From NCBI RefSeq assembly GCF_030817215.1, contig NZ_JAUSZA010000001.1, forward strand, positions 7,995,501-8,059,500: a stretch of DNA of 64,000 nt. The letters run 5' to 3'. Below are positions 33,693 to 40,998 of this stretch, piece by piece (positions within the stretch are counted from its first letter, which is position 1; every line of letters starts with the position of its first letter). A program made the position numbers and the translations under genes. The stretch comes from Paenibacillus sp. V4I3. GTDB lineage: Bacteria > Bacillota > Bacilli > Paenibacillales > NBRC-103111. Below the pieces are notes generated by a model that saw nothing but the letters and a program-made list of their open reading frames with translations, did no database searches and had not been told where the DNA came from.

Positions 33693-33739
33693 GTCGGCAG
33701 CCTTCTCCTGATGTCTATTGAGCTATCGTTTCCCGTTAG
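33693..33739 (+). repeat. attC-like site 37, right part
   Basis: GTCGGCAGCCTTC (right arm), ATTGAGCTATCGTTTCCC, core GTTAG at 33735-33739. The core supplies the stop codon of the HIT gene. Confidence 0.88.
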
Positions 33740-34170
33740 CGTAATAACTGTTCGTTAATTAATTTCACCAATTTCTCTCTTGTTTCGTTTAAACGCCCCT
33801 TGGCATCTGTAGTGTCGATTGGCTCGACCCAAGCAAAACCATCGGACTCATAGCGTGGGAAGACATGCATATGATAATGTGATAAATCATTGAATTTACC
33901 ATTATTTTGAATGACGGTTATCCCATCAGGTTGGAATTGTGCCTTTTTTAGCAACCTTGTCAGTAATACGGATGTCTTCATAATCTCATTGGCAGTAATT
34001 TCGTCCAAGTCATCGACATCGTGGTAATGTAGTTTAGGAAGTATGAGAATATGCCCTTCATTTAATGGTGCGATATCCATTATGCAAGTAACGTAATCGT
34101 TCTCATAAACAGTGTTTGTTTCAATTCTTTTATTTGCTAGTTGACATCCTAAACACTTACTATTCGGCAT
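33736..34170 (-). CDS. HIT-family nucleotide hydrolase/transferase
   Basis: 144 residues, normal length. Starts MPNSKCLGCQLANKRIE (two zinc-type Cys as in many HIT proteins), has GHILILPKLHYHDVDDLD, and ends its core with LSHYHMHVFPR, the H-x-H-x-H triad whose middle His takes the nucleotidyl group. Hydrolyses AMP-linked or dinucleoside substrates (family knowledge). The TAA stop is part of the CTAAC complement of the site core. Confidence 0.92.
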   Translation of the reverse strand: MPNSKCLGCQLANKRIETNTVYENDYVTCIMDIAPLNEGHILILPKLHYHDVDDLDEITANEIMKTSVLLTRLLKKAQFQPDGITVIQNNGKFNDLSHYHMHVFPRYESDGFAWVEPIDTTDAKGRLNETREKLVKLINEQLLR

Positions 34171-34220
34171 TTTCTAGTCCTCCTATATCTCACATTCCCA
34201 ATTCTATATTCGTCAGTATT

Positions 34221-34247
34221 TCTAACTCTCCTGCCCGTTACTTTAAT
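34221..34247 (+). repeat. attC-like left half-site 38
   Basis: TCTAACTCTCCTGCCCGTTA, CTTTAATG; no stem or right half. Confidence 0.65.
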
Positions 34248-34307
34248 GGTATTGTGAAAAAATTCATTACATATCAGTGTTTAATTTCACCGCGATTATG
34301 CGTATAA

Positions 34308-34365
34308 GTTTGTGTCGCAAAACGATTATGTACCTATGCTTGTTTCGTTGACTCGCGACACAAAC
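34308..34365. other. 11-bp inverted repeat
   Basis: GTTTGTGTCGC at 34308-34318 and GCGACACAAAC at 34355-34365, exact, with a competing CCTATG/CATAGG pairing. It stands where a site stem and right half would be expected. Role unknown. Confidence 0.45.
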
Positions 34366-34386
34366 ATAGGTGCTTTGAAATAGAAA

Positions 34387-34407
34387 AACCCCGATTAACG
34401 GGGATTT
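34387..34407 (-). terminator. Rho-independent terminator
   Basis: On the minus strand CCCCGTTAATCGGGG followed by TTTTTC; serves the small gene at 34440. Confidence 0.7.
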
Positions 34408-34439
34408 GTAAGCACTAATGTTTGTGTTGTCATCTTCTC

Positions 34440-34670
34440 CTAAATCAATCTCTTCATACCCCGCAACCACTCATAAAAACCATCATCGAAGAAAAGATCG
34501 GGGATGTACGTCTGAGTGTAATTGCAATTAGGACAAAGAAGAACCAATCCTTGTTCAAGAACCTTAGGGTATAATTTCTCGTGTTTACTATTGAGTTCGC
34601 AAATAAGAGGGTGCACTCCATCTGCCTGCTGGTAATCTTTAATACGTTGCTTGACATCCTCTTGGTTCAT
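34440..34670 (-). CDS. Small protein with zinc-ribbon-like motif
   Basis: The start follows AAAGGGGATAAAA. 76 residues: LICELNSKHEKLYPKVLEQGLVLLCPNCNYTQTYIPDLFF. The CPNC knuckle with C and H upstream suggests one metal site. No family name known to me. Own terminator. Confidence 0.65.
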   Translation of the reverse strand: MNQEDVKQRIKDYQQADGVHPLICELNSKHEKLYPKVLEQGLVLLCPNCNYTQTYIPDLFFDDGFYEWLRGMKRLI

Positions 34671-34852
34671 TTTTATCCCCTTTATTTGTTCAGTTCAGAA
34701 TTATTCCAATATATCTTACGTTTCAGCTCTACCAACCTTGAAAATTTTCAAATGGTATTTTCACATCATTACGCTAATTATTATACAAGATGTACTCATC
34801 TACAACACCAAAAATAATCTAAGCGCGCATTAGATTTCTACCAGTAACTTCC

Positions 34853-34870
34853 ACGTTAACCTGCCCGTTA
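34853..34870 (+). repeat. attC-like left half-site 39
   Basis: ACGTTAACCTGCCCGTTA: start of block C copy 2; no stem. Confidence 0.65.
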
Positions 34871-35072
34871 AGCTGTGGCGAGTATGATGGGCATAAAAAA
34901 GCACCATCTAATAATGATGCTTGATGGTGTTGCACCGCGACATACTATGTATATGGAACTTCTCTTTTATATGAACCCTGATTTCAAGTTCTTCGAGTGA
35001 CCCATACCTTATATATAAATTTGCCTTCAGACTAAACTTTGTCAGCATGAGCATGGAATCGGTCTATGTTAG

Positions 35073-35243
35073 CTAAGTAAAAAGTAACACATATGCGGCT
35101 TTCTCGTCAGGAGTTGTATATCCATCAAACGCACCCATATTTATGTCATTGCTTATAGAATGCCCCCATTCTTCTGCCTCCCAAAGAGTATCAAAAATCA
35201 TGGAGTCTTGTTTACAGTTTGATTCATGCCAAATGGTACTCAA
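35073..35243 (-). CDS. Small protein of 56 residues, copy 2
   Basis: Same frame, TTG start and AAGGAGG site as 13706-13876; TTT in the first copy's GYTTTDEK reads TTP here. Acidic, no membrane segment, unknown role. Confidence 0.6.
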   Translation of the reverse strand: MSTIWHESNCKQDSMIFDTLWEAEEWGHSISNDINMGAFDGYTTPDEKAAYVLLFT

Positions 35244-35289
35244 ATTAAACCTCCTTCAAATTGAACTTCTCATGAAATCCATCTTTTAT

Positions 35290-35445
35290 TTACTTAATTG
35301 ATTGTATTTCAATTTTCACCACTGAAGCTTGACCAGGGTAACTTAGAAAGGTAATACCCACTGACCATGCCTTTACCTGTTGACCAATGGATAAGTCGCT
35401 AAATACCTGTAACTGTTTACTATCCTTTACCACTATTTTTCCATC
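35290..35445 (-). pseudogene. 3' fragment of the decayed DUF3221-like gene
   Basis: Encodes the last 50 or so residues (VVKDSKQLQVFSDLS...VKIEIQ) as in 13923-14078; the 5' part is missing. Confidence 0.7.
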
Positions 35446-35466
35446 ACAAATAAAGGAAGTCCCTTA

Positions 35467-35511
35467 CTTAACTATTTTGCCCGTTGAGTGAAGGGCTGCT
35501 GCTCCCGTTAC
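35467..35511 (+). repeat. attC-like site 40, shortened
   Basis: CTTAACTATTTTGCCCGTTG, GGGCTGCTGCTCCCGTTAC; neither a proper stem nor the ACTATCGTT box. Confidence 0.55.
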
Positions 35512-35589
35512 TTGAAAAAAATGAGTAAGCGTCCTTAGCTTCCTGCTTGTTGATGGATTAAAAAAATATCTACTTGTTAATGTATAAGC

Positions 35590-36582
35590 TTAATTTACAT
35601 CAACTACAATACTACCAAAATACCTATCCCCAATGTATGCCTCCAACCTCCATAAACCTGGGGTAGGAATGGTCATATTCGAAGGCGGAACAGATGCATC
35701 GGCGGATCTAAATGTACCGCTTAAGCCACCCGCAAAAAAAACAGTCCTGCGTTGTTCTTCACCCTTTTTTACAGCGATCACTTTGAATTCGCCCCGTAAA
35801 TCATCGGACTTCCCCCAAAAGAACCAAAAGTTTTGATAAGGTTTGCCTGCAGTTAATGAAATATCAACAATAGCTAACTTACCTATTTCCCCGCGAAGTC
35901 TGGTAGATTCCTTTTGCCCTTCTGAAGCTATTTCAAAGGTGGGACTAGCTTCCCATTTATGTTTCTCTATATATCCGAGAACCTTACCCTTGATTTTATT
36001 CGTTTCAGTGGAACCGAACATCCGACTGTCTACACTTCGAAACCAATCATCACCAATTAGATATATGTGGTCTTTGGGTACCTTAATCTCATCTATATTT
36101 ATGCTTTGTAAGAAATCCAAGGCATTTTTCACATTGCTGTTGTTTGGTTCATTATTCATGAATTGTTTTAATTCCTCGGTATCGTTACCTAAACGATGTG
36201 CTTTTCCATAGAACGTATCAAGTTTTTTGCCATTAATATATAACTGACCGGCATTAATGCTTACCTGTTCACCTGGAAGCGCTATAACTCTTGAAATATC
36301 AAACTCAGGGAGCTTACTGTTTTCTCTTACGCCCTCTAAATATACAACGTCTCCCCGTTTTACATCATGATTGTTATAATAAGCTGGATCAACTACGAGC
36401 TCCTCGTAATAATAATCATGATGCCCACGATCCATGTTATCTGAACGATGGTAATATATCTTATAATCCGGATGGACCGGAACTCTTTGAATAGTCGGAA
36501 CTGTGTCAGTATCGGTAACAACTTTTTCTGAGCAGCCTATTAAAGCGACCAGCATCAAGCATAATATATATAATCTCCGCAT
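35590..36582 (-). CDS. Lipoprotein: signal-peptidase-like domain plus DUF4871
   Basis: ATG at 36582 follows AAGGAGGGATCATT. MRRLYILCLMLVALIGC gives lipobox LIGC. Residues about 70-215 resemble signal peptidase I (KRGDVVYLEG, ISRVIALPGEQVSINAGQLYINGKKLD, VPKDHIYLIGDDWFRSVDSRMFG), but the catalytic Lys expected before RVIALPG is Ser here, so peptidase activity is unlikely. The last 100 residues (GKPYQNFWFFWGKSDDLRGEFKVIAV, PGLWRLEAYIGDRYFGSIVVDV) match DUF4871. Surface-located; role unknown. Confidence 0.82.
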   Translation of the reverse strand: MRRLYILCLMLVALIGCSEKVVTDTDTVPTIQRVPVHPDYKIYYHRSDNMDRGHHDYYYEELVVDPAYYNNHDVKRGDVVYLEGVRENSKLPEFDISRVIALPGEQVSINAGQLYINGKKLDTFYGKAHRLGNDTEELKQFMNNEPNNSNVKNALDFLQSINIDEIKVPKDHIYLIGDDWFRSVDSRMFGSTETNKIKGKVLGYIEKHKWEASPTFEIASEGQKESTRLRGEIGKLAIVDISLTAGKPYQNFWFFWGKSDDLRGEFKVIAVKKGEEQRRTVFFAGGLSGTFRSADASVPPSNMTIPTPGLWRLEAYIGDRYFGSIVVDVN

Positions 36583-36671
36583 AATGATCCCTCCTTTTAT
36601 TAGTTTATCCTCCATCCTACAAGACGAGATCAATGAAATGGAACATTTTTGTGAATTGTCGGAAAAATTGG

Positions 36672-36729
36672 AAGAATCACAGAAAAAAAACTAACTGCGT
36701 CGGCATTTAGCTTTTTTTCTGTGATTCTT
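36672..36729. terminator. 18-bp perfect hairpin
   Basis: AAGAATCACAGAAAAAAA / TTTTTTTCTGTGATTCTT with loop ACTAACTGCG-TCGGCATTTAGC. T-rich on both strands, so it can end transcription both ways. The loop itself begins and ends with CTAAC/TTTAG, like an inner site core. Confidence 0.6.
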
Positions 36730-36735
36730 TAGTGG

Positions 36736-36805
36736 TGATTGTCTAGCGAAAGAAGGCTGTGCGCGGCAGCCTCATTTCCGTAATTGAACTATCGTTCTGC
36801 GTTAG
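36736..36805 (+). repeat. attC-like site 41
   Basis: GATTGTCTAGCG left half (changed), stem AAGGCTG/GGCAGCCT, ATTGAACTATCGTTCTGC, core 36801-36805. Confidence 0.82.
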
Positions 36806-37215
36806 TTAAAAGATGTCTTAATAATGTGCTTCCAATTAGGGAGCAACTCATAGTCTTTAATATGCTTATACTCTAAGACTTCAACCGTCCCGCTATTGTC
36901 TATTCGAAATTTTATGGCGTCAATCCCAACATCAAGATGAGGTCCAACATAAGGTGTCATCGTTAAGTTAACTATAATATGAGAATTAAAATACTCGACC
37001 ACTAGGTCCACAGGACCAAGAAGCGGAGAAAACGTAGGCGATACAGTGAGCCTTTCTTTGTAAAACTCGTTTATTTGCTCTTGTATTTTGGGAGCTAACA
37101 GAGTAAGAATGAGCCGCTCATTTTGGTTTGAGTTTGATCTAGCGTAAGTTGGCTGTATCCATACCAATAATCCGAGAATCAAGATTGTACAAGGCAGTAT
37201 ACCTCTCCACCACAT
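36802..37215 (-). CDS. DUF3888 domain exported protein
   Basis: ATG at 37215 with TGGAGG eight bases upstream. Signal peptide MWWRGILPCTILILGLLVW ending near YARS. DUF3888 pattern: LILTLLAPKIQEQINEFY, HIIVNLTMTPYVGPHLDVGIDAIKFRI, EYKHIKDYELLPNW. Diverged paralog of the block A gene. The stop TAA is part of the core of site 41. Confidence 0.8.
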   Translation of the reverse strand: MWWRGILPCTILILGLLVWIQPTYARSNSNQNERLILTLLAPKIQEQINEFYKERLTVSPTFSPLLGPVDLVVEYFNSHIIVNLTMTPYVGPHLDVGIDAIKFRIDNSGTVEVLEYKHIKDYELLPNWKHIIKTSFN

Positions 37216-37260
37216 AAGAAAAACCTCCATTAAATTTTGGTTATTTTACCCATTCGGTTA

Positions 37261-37328
37261 TTGAACTATCCTGCCCGATAATTTAATAAACAAAAGAGGC
37301 AAGCTCTTTCACTATCGTTTCCCGTAAG
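37261..37328 (+). repeat. attC-like site 42
   Basis: TTGAACTATCCTGCCCGATA, stem AAAGAG/CTCTTT around GCAAG, CACTATCGTTTCCCGTAAG (core GTAAG). Confidence 0.8.
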
Positions 37329-37391
37329 TTCAAGGGAATTTTTTACATAAATTTGCTTGTAAAGAAGCAACATATCCATGAGGTGTTGGAT

Positions 37392-38138
37392 ATGTCAAAA
37401 ATAAGTATAACTCTCTTCATGTTATTTGCTTTCTCCGTTTCCTATACAACCTGTTATGCGCAAGAATTATCAAGTCCCCAAATAGGTAACTCCGATCAGC
37501 AGGTTGAAGAGTTAGAAAGACGTTTAGAACAGCTTGAGCCACCTAAACCAATTACAATTGTTGAACCACAAGAAGAAGCAGAAGCCAAAAAATACTATCC
37601 CACCGACACGATTCCTATTTCTGAAGTAATAGATAAAGGAACAAAAATTCCATTCAACATAATAATGAATGACCCTAACTATAAAAGACCTGTATATGAA
37701 GAACATTGGCACAGTACATATTGGGGGGGCAGATGGAGTTACATCCCAATGCGAATACAATACGCACTCCATCGGTTATTTACCACTTACGACATTGGAA
37801 TTTCAGGTGAGTTAAACTTCAAACAAAACGTAGGTATTAATTTTCCTATGTTTCAGAATGACACTGCTCTTGATTTATATATTGTTGTTTTTCAAACGAC
37901 AGTCACCGATGTTTATACAAAAGGAAACCAAGTGGTTGTCGCTGGCACTCCCAATAGAAATGGTGTGCAAGTCTTGACCGTTAAAACAGGTGATATACAT
38001 CCTACTGATTTAAGGAAATCGTTGCTTATTCAATTAGCAACTGCTTTAGGTCATGAACTTGATTATTCAATCATTGCTTACGAACCACCAGATTTTTGGT
38101 TAAAACAAAAACTAAAAGCAAAAGAACGAAAAGGATAA
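37392..38138 (+). CDS. Exported coiled-coil protein of unknown family, paralog of 1384-2088
   Basis: ATG at 37392 with GAGGTG upstream. Signal peptide MSKISITLFMLFAFSVSYTT ending near CYA-QE. Coiled coil QQVEELERRLEQLEPPKP, then RPVYEEHWHSTYWGGRWSYIP as in the paralog, and GNQVVVAGTPNRNGVQVLTVKTGD (cf. GNQIVIISEPKRSGLQVLAIKTSD). Opposite strand to its paralog, so the unit has been inverted or acquired separately. Confidence 0.82.
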   Translation: MSKISITLFMLFAFSVSYTTCYAQELSSPQIGNSDQQVEELERRLEQLEPPKPITIVEPQEEAEAKKYYPTDTIPISEVIDKGTKIPFNIIMNDPNYKRPVYEEHWHSTYWGGRWSYIPMRIQYALHRLFTTYDIGISGELNFKQNVGINFPMFQNDTALDLYIVVFQTTVTDVYTKGNQVVVAGTPNRNGVQVLTVKTGDIHPTDLRKSLLIQLATALGHELDYSIIAYEPPDFWLKQKLKAKERKG

Positions 38139-38146
38139 TAGGCGCT

Positions 38147-38168
38147 CCAACCAGTTACTTCAGCAGAT
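38147..38168 (+). repeat. Possible attC-like half-site 43
   Basis: CCAACCAGTTACTTCAGCAG between two plus-strand genes; resembles a left half (GTTACTTCA). Confidence 0.4.
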
Positions 38169-38262
38169 CCATAATCCAAGATGTTGAAGTTGTATATTAT
38201 AGATTAACCTAAGGAAAATGTTTGAGTGTTCTTTCATTAAATAAATGTAAAGGGTGAATGAT

Positions 38263-38697
38263 ATGAGAAGATTTTTCATAATGTTTCTTTTGACAATGAT
38301 GATTTTATCTGGATGCTCTGCTTCTAAAGATATTACTATGCCAATGATAAATGACATTGATTCTGTTCAGTATGTTATACCCCTTGAATCCATTCAAATT
38401 CCGCCACTCAATCCAGCTGAGAAAAGAGATAAAGAAATTATTGAAAAAATTCTAGTTTGGTTAAGCAAATCCAAGGTATTAGGATATAAGGAAAGTTTCC
38501 CTTCAAAATCAATACCACCAAATTATTTATCAGTAAAATTAACCAACGGTAAATTTATCAAAATATCCCCAGCAATACATGGAAAAGAAATAGTTGAAGT
38601 TACAACAACTCCTGAAGTGTTTCGAGTGCTTGCTCCTGAACTCAATGATTGGATTCATATGGGTTGGAAGCAAGACCTCATATCCCAAAAACAATGA
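38263..38697 (+). CDS. Lipoprotein, unknown family
   Basis: ATG at 38263 after AAAGGGTGAATGAT. MRRFFIMFLLTMMILSGC, lipobox LSGC. 144 residues; IPPLNPAEKRDKEIIEKILVWLSKSK, YLSVKLTNGKFIKISPA. The helix followed by LTNGK..KI resembles lipoproteins with a YkuD-like or DUF-type beta fold; no firm match. Confidence 0.78.
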   Translation: MRRFFIMFLLTMMILSGCSASKDITMPMINDIDSVQYVIPLESIQIPPLNPAEKRDKEIIEKILVWLSKSKVLGYKESFPSKSIPPNYLSVKLTNGKFIKISPAIHGKEIVEVTTTPEVFRVLAPELNDWIHMGWKQDLISQKQ

Positions 38698-38698
38698 A

Positions 38699-38787
38699 AA
38701 AGCTGTAATCGGGTCGTTTTGTTCTCAATAGCTAAGTCAATGGCATGCTGCATAAGCTTCCAACCTACACCCATATTCCTATGTATA
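38699..38787 (-). pseudogene. GNAT acetyltransferase fragment
   Basis: Encodes PIHRNMGVGWKLMQHAIDLA-IENKTTRLQL: the R..G.G acetyl-CoA loop and following helix of a GNAT enzyme, about 30 residues, no start and no end. Debris between cassettes. Confidence 0.6.
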
Positions 38788-38789
38788 GG

Positions 38790-38839
38790 CGGCTTCTATG
38801 GGGCAACCATCTCGGTATTTAACTATCGTTCCTCGTTAG
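38790..38839 (+). repeat. attC-like site 44, worn left half
   Basis: GGCGGCTTC, ATTTAACTATCGTTCCTC, core 38835-38839. Confidence 0.65.
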
Positions 38840-38999
38840 TGTAACGAAAAGGTATTATTTAGTTCCTCTATTTTACATTTTTTTGTTCAAAACTGACCAT
38901 TGATCAATATCCCAAACAATTCCATCATAATCATGTAATATCTTAGATTCAATACGAAAAGTAGCGAGATTATAAAACAGCCTGAAAATACTTATTGCT
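38840..38999. other. Eroded coding remnant
   Basis: On the minus strand about 30 codons (FYNLATFRIESKILHDYDGI..) end in a stop at about 38874 without a start. No family recognised; probably a decayed gene. Confidence 0.35.
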
Positions 39000-39650
39000 T
39001 TACTCGCCCTTAAGCTTGATTTCACCATTCTTATATGTACCTATTTCATAATTTTTAATAGTTAGATAAACTGTTCCATCTTTCCATTGAGGTAATCCTT
39101 TGAATAATTGATCACTTCCATCGTAACGTTTTTGAATCTTATCAATAACATCTTGTAGCATTGATTTCAATTCTCTATCTGGAACGGTGAATTTACCCTG
39201 TCCTTTATATTTAGAAGATGTTACAGGTTGAGTATCCAAATCAATTGAAGAGTGAAGAATTCCACTTTGACCATCCTTAAGAGAGGGTAAAACAGAAATT
39301 ATTGCATGTTGCACAATAAAATCTTCAGTAACGAGTCCACCTTCGATATTGTGCTGCATGTTCATAAAATAAATCCTGCGATCAAGCGATTCAATTCTGC
39401 TATCAATTTTTGTTAAATCTACAGTTGGTAATTTAGAAGAAACATCGCTAATTTTATTTTCTAGTTCTAAGTATTTGTTGTTCATATCCGAAAATGATTT
39501 CTCTAACTTCGTAAATTTATTGGATAAGAGCAGGGTGGAAGTAGATAATGCTACAATCAATGAAGCTGATACGATATTTAATACTATAACTTTCTTATTC
39601 CTCTTAATCTTTATTTGTTCTGGTTTTAATAACTCCAATTGATTCTCCAT
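39000..39650 (-). CDS. Membrane-anchored coiled-coil protein
   Basis: ATG at 39650 (TTGGGGG 13 bases upstream). A cytoplasmic start of about 20 residues, one membrane segment (VIVLNIVSASLIVALSTSTLLL), then a coiled coil (KLEKSFSDMNNKYLELENKI, SDVSSKL..., about residues 48-95), and a C-terminal domain of about 110 residues. No family recognised. Confidence 0.75.
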   Translation of the reverse strand: MENQLELLKPEQIKIKRNKKVIVLNIVSASLIVALSTSTLLLSNKFTKLEKSFSDMNNKYLELENKISDVSSKLPTVDLTKIDSRIESLDRRIYFMNMQHNIEGGLVTEDFIVQHAIISVLPSLKDGQSGILHSSIDLDTQPVTSSKYKGQGKFTVPDRELKSMLQDVIDKIQKRYDGSDQLFKGLPQWKDGTVYLTIKNYEIGTYKNGEIKLKGE

Positions 39651-39728
39651 TGCTCTAAAAACCCCCAATGTATTACATTCAGTAGTTATATTGTAGTATA
39701 CAACCTACGAAATTAACACAGGATTGTT

Positions 39729-39813
39729 AGGCCCTATCGTAACTTTATGAAATAAGGAACAGCAGCCGCGGCAGAACTGCTTCTTATTTTTGTTGAACCA
39801 TAGTTTTCGTTAG
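39729..39813 (+). repeat. attC-like site 45
   Basis: GCCCTATCGTAACTTTATG, stem ATAAGGAACAGCAGC / GCAGAACTGCTTCTTAT (imperfect), GTTGAACCATAGTTTTC, core 39809-39813. Confidence 0.8.
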
Positions 39814-39814
39814 T

Positions 39815-40057
39815 TCAATAAATGGGTTTGTATATCCTATCCGTATCAGTATCAATTACGAAATCAACCACTTCATCATTATCAAAAGGTATTTGCTCAA
39901 AACTATGTCGTTTGCAAAATACATCAGGTAAATCTCTAATATTAGAAGTCAGCCTTTTTGCTTGTAAATACTTTTGTTTTAATTCCTGTTTATTGAACTT
40001 GGTACCTGTAATATGAACTCGGTGAAAATAGCCATCAATTTCAACTAACATTATCAT
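39815..40057 (-). CDS. Hypothetical protein
   Basis: 80 residues; several ATG codons cluster at the start and no strong ribosome site is seen. MIMLVEIDGYFHRVHITGTKFNKQELKQKYLQAK, then an acidic end DNDEVVDFVIDTDTDRIYKPIY. Cytosolic. The stop TGA lies in the bases after the core of site 45. Confidence 0.6.
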   Translation of the reverse strand: MIMLVEIDGYFHRVHITGTKFNKQELKQKYLQAKRLTSNIRDLPDVFCKRHSFEQIPFDNDEVVDFVIDTDTDRIYKPIY

Positions 40058-40135
40058 CACGACTGGTTGCTAATCAATCCATATAGCTTAGAATACTTAC
40101 ATAATAACTCATCCCGTGTCCATAAGTTAATCTTT

Positions 40136-40777
40136 TTAATTACTCAACATTACTGCTCGTCCCTCGGGGAAAAGGCAGCCGGTTGACAGCTGCCTCGTTG
40201 TAGTCTGTTTTAAGCTATAGTTCTGCGTTAGTTTAACATCCTTACGTTGCAAAGTAATCGGTATTTTACTTACAAGCTTCCATTTTCTCTCTGTTCCAAA
40301 TCCCCCCTCTGGGGGCAAATAAACCTCCACATAATAAGTACCAGCGGACACAGGTTTAAAACTAAAATCACTGGTGTTCCCTGGAATTGAAAGATACTTG
40401 TTCTCAACGGTTTGAGCAGGAGCTAATTGCGTAATACTGTCGTCAAAGGTACAGCTCCTTTTCTCTGACCTCATCACCAGCCCAGTCTTCTTATTTTTAT
40501 TAACAATTCGAATGTCGATATGTGTAGGACAGCTAGAACTTCCAGATTGATATGTGAACGTCTCCTTCCCTTCATTTGTCAACTTAGCGTCTACCTCGAT
40601 TACTTCATCTAAACCAAATTGGTTTTTATCTAGTTTAATTTCATATCCTAGACTACCAAAGCTTTCTATATGATGGATAGGTAGGATTGGTTTATCTGTC
40701 TCTTTCATCATTACAACACTTGCTATAACCGAAATGCACAAAACACCGACAAGACCATAAATAACTCTCTGTTTCAA
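40136..40777 (-). CDS. Membrane-anchored beta-domain protein read through a site
   Basis: TTG start near 40777 with GTGGAG upstream. One membrane segment (VIYGLVGVLCISVIASVVMM), then a BsuPI/Ig-like beta domain: YEIKLDKNQFGLDEVIEVDAKLTNEG, SCPTHIDIRIVNK, PVSAGTYYVEVYLPPEGGFG. The natural end is probably near LQRKDVK; there is no stop there, and translation continues through the whole of site 46 (LTQNYSLKQTTTRQLSTGC, LFPEGRAVMLSN) before stopping at 40136. Confidence 0.75.
   Translation of the reverse strand: MKQRVIYGLVGVLCISVIASVVMMKETDKPILPIHHIESFGSLGYEIKLDKNQFGLDEVIEVDAKLTNEGKETFTYQSGSSSCPTHIDIRIVNKNKKTGLVMRSEKRSCTFDDSITQLAPAQTVENKYLSIPGNTSDFSFKPVSAGTYYVEVYLPPEGGFGTERKWKLVSKIPITLQRKDVKLTQNYSLKQTTTRQLSTGCLFPEGRAVMLSN
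40146..40231 (+). repeat. attC-like site 46, inside a reading frame
   Basis: ACTGCTCGTCCC left half (changed), stem AAGGCAGCCGG / CAGCTGCCT, TTAAGCTATAGTTCTGC, core 40227-40231. Its complement encodes the last 30 residues of the gene at 40136-40777. Confidence 0.82.
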
Positions 40778-40845
40778 CAACAACGCTCCACTCTGTTAAC
40801 AAAGATAGTTTTATTTCTTGGTTATTCTAACCATTTTCCTAGTAT

Positions 40846-40932
40846 GTTATTAAACTGCCCTTTAGCTGAGAAAGGCAGCCAGTATTTCGGCTGCATTTTC
40901 TTCGTGTTTATTGAGCTATCGTTCTGCGTTAG
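40846..40932 (+). repeat. attC-like site 47
   Basis: TTATTAAACTGCCCTTTAGC, stem AGGCAGCCAG/CGGCTGC, ATTGAGCTATCGTTCTGC, core 40928-40932. Confidence 0.88.
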
Positions 40933-40998
40933 TTGAGCGACTCCTCTCTCAATAGAGGAATTATTCAATTCTTAAATTATAAAAGTAATCCCTTATGA

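Larger units (their letters stand above)
34861..35445. repeat. Duplicated block C, copy 2
   Basis: Same as 13438-14078 but without 56 bp after CTGCCCGTTAA. On the right it is cut at TTTTTCCATC, where unrelated sequence starts. Confidence 0.9.

Noticed and set aside
35590..36582. Functional signal peptidase I
   Set aside because: The catalytic Lys position is Ser, and the protein is a lipoprotein with DUF4871.
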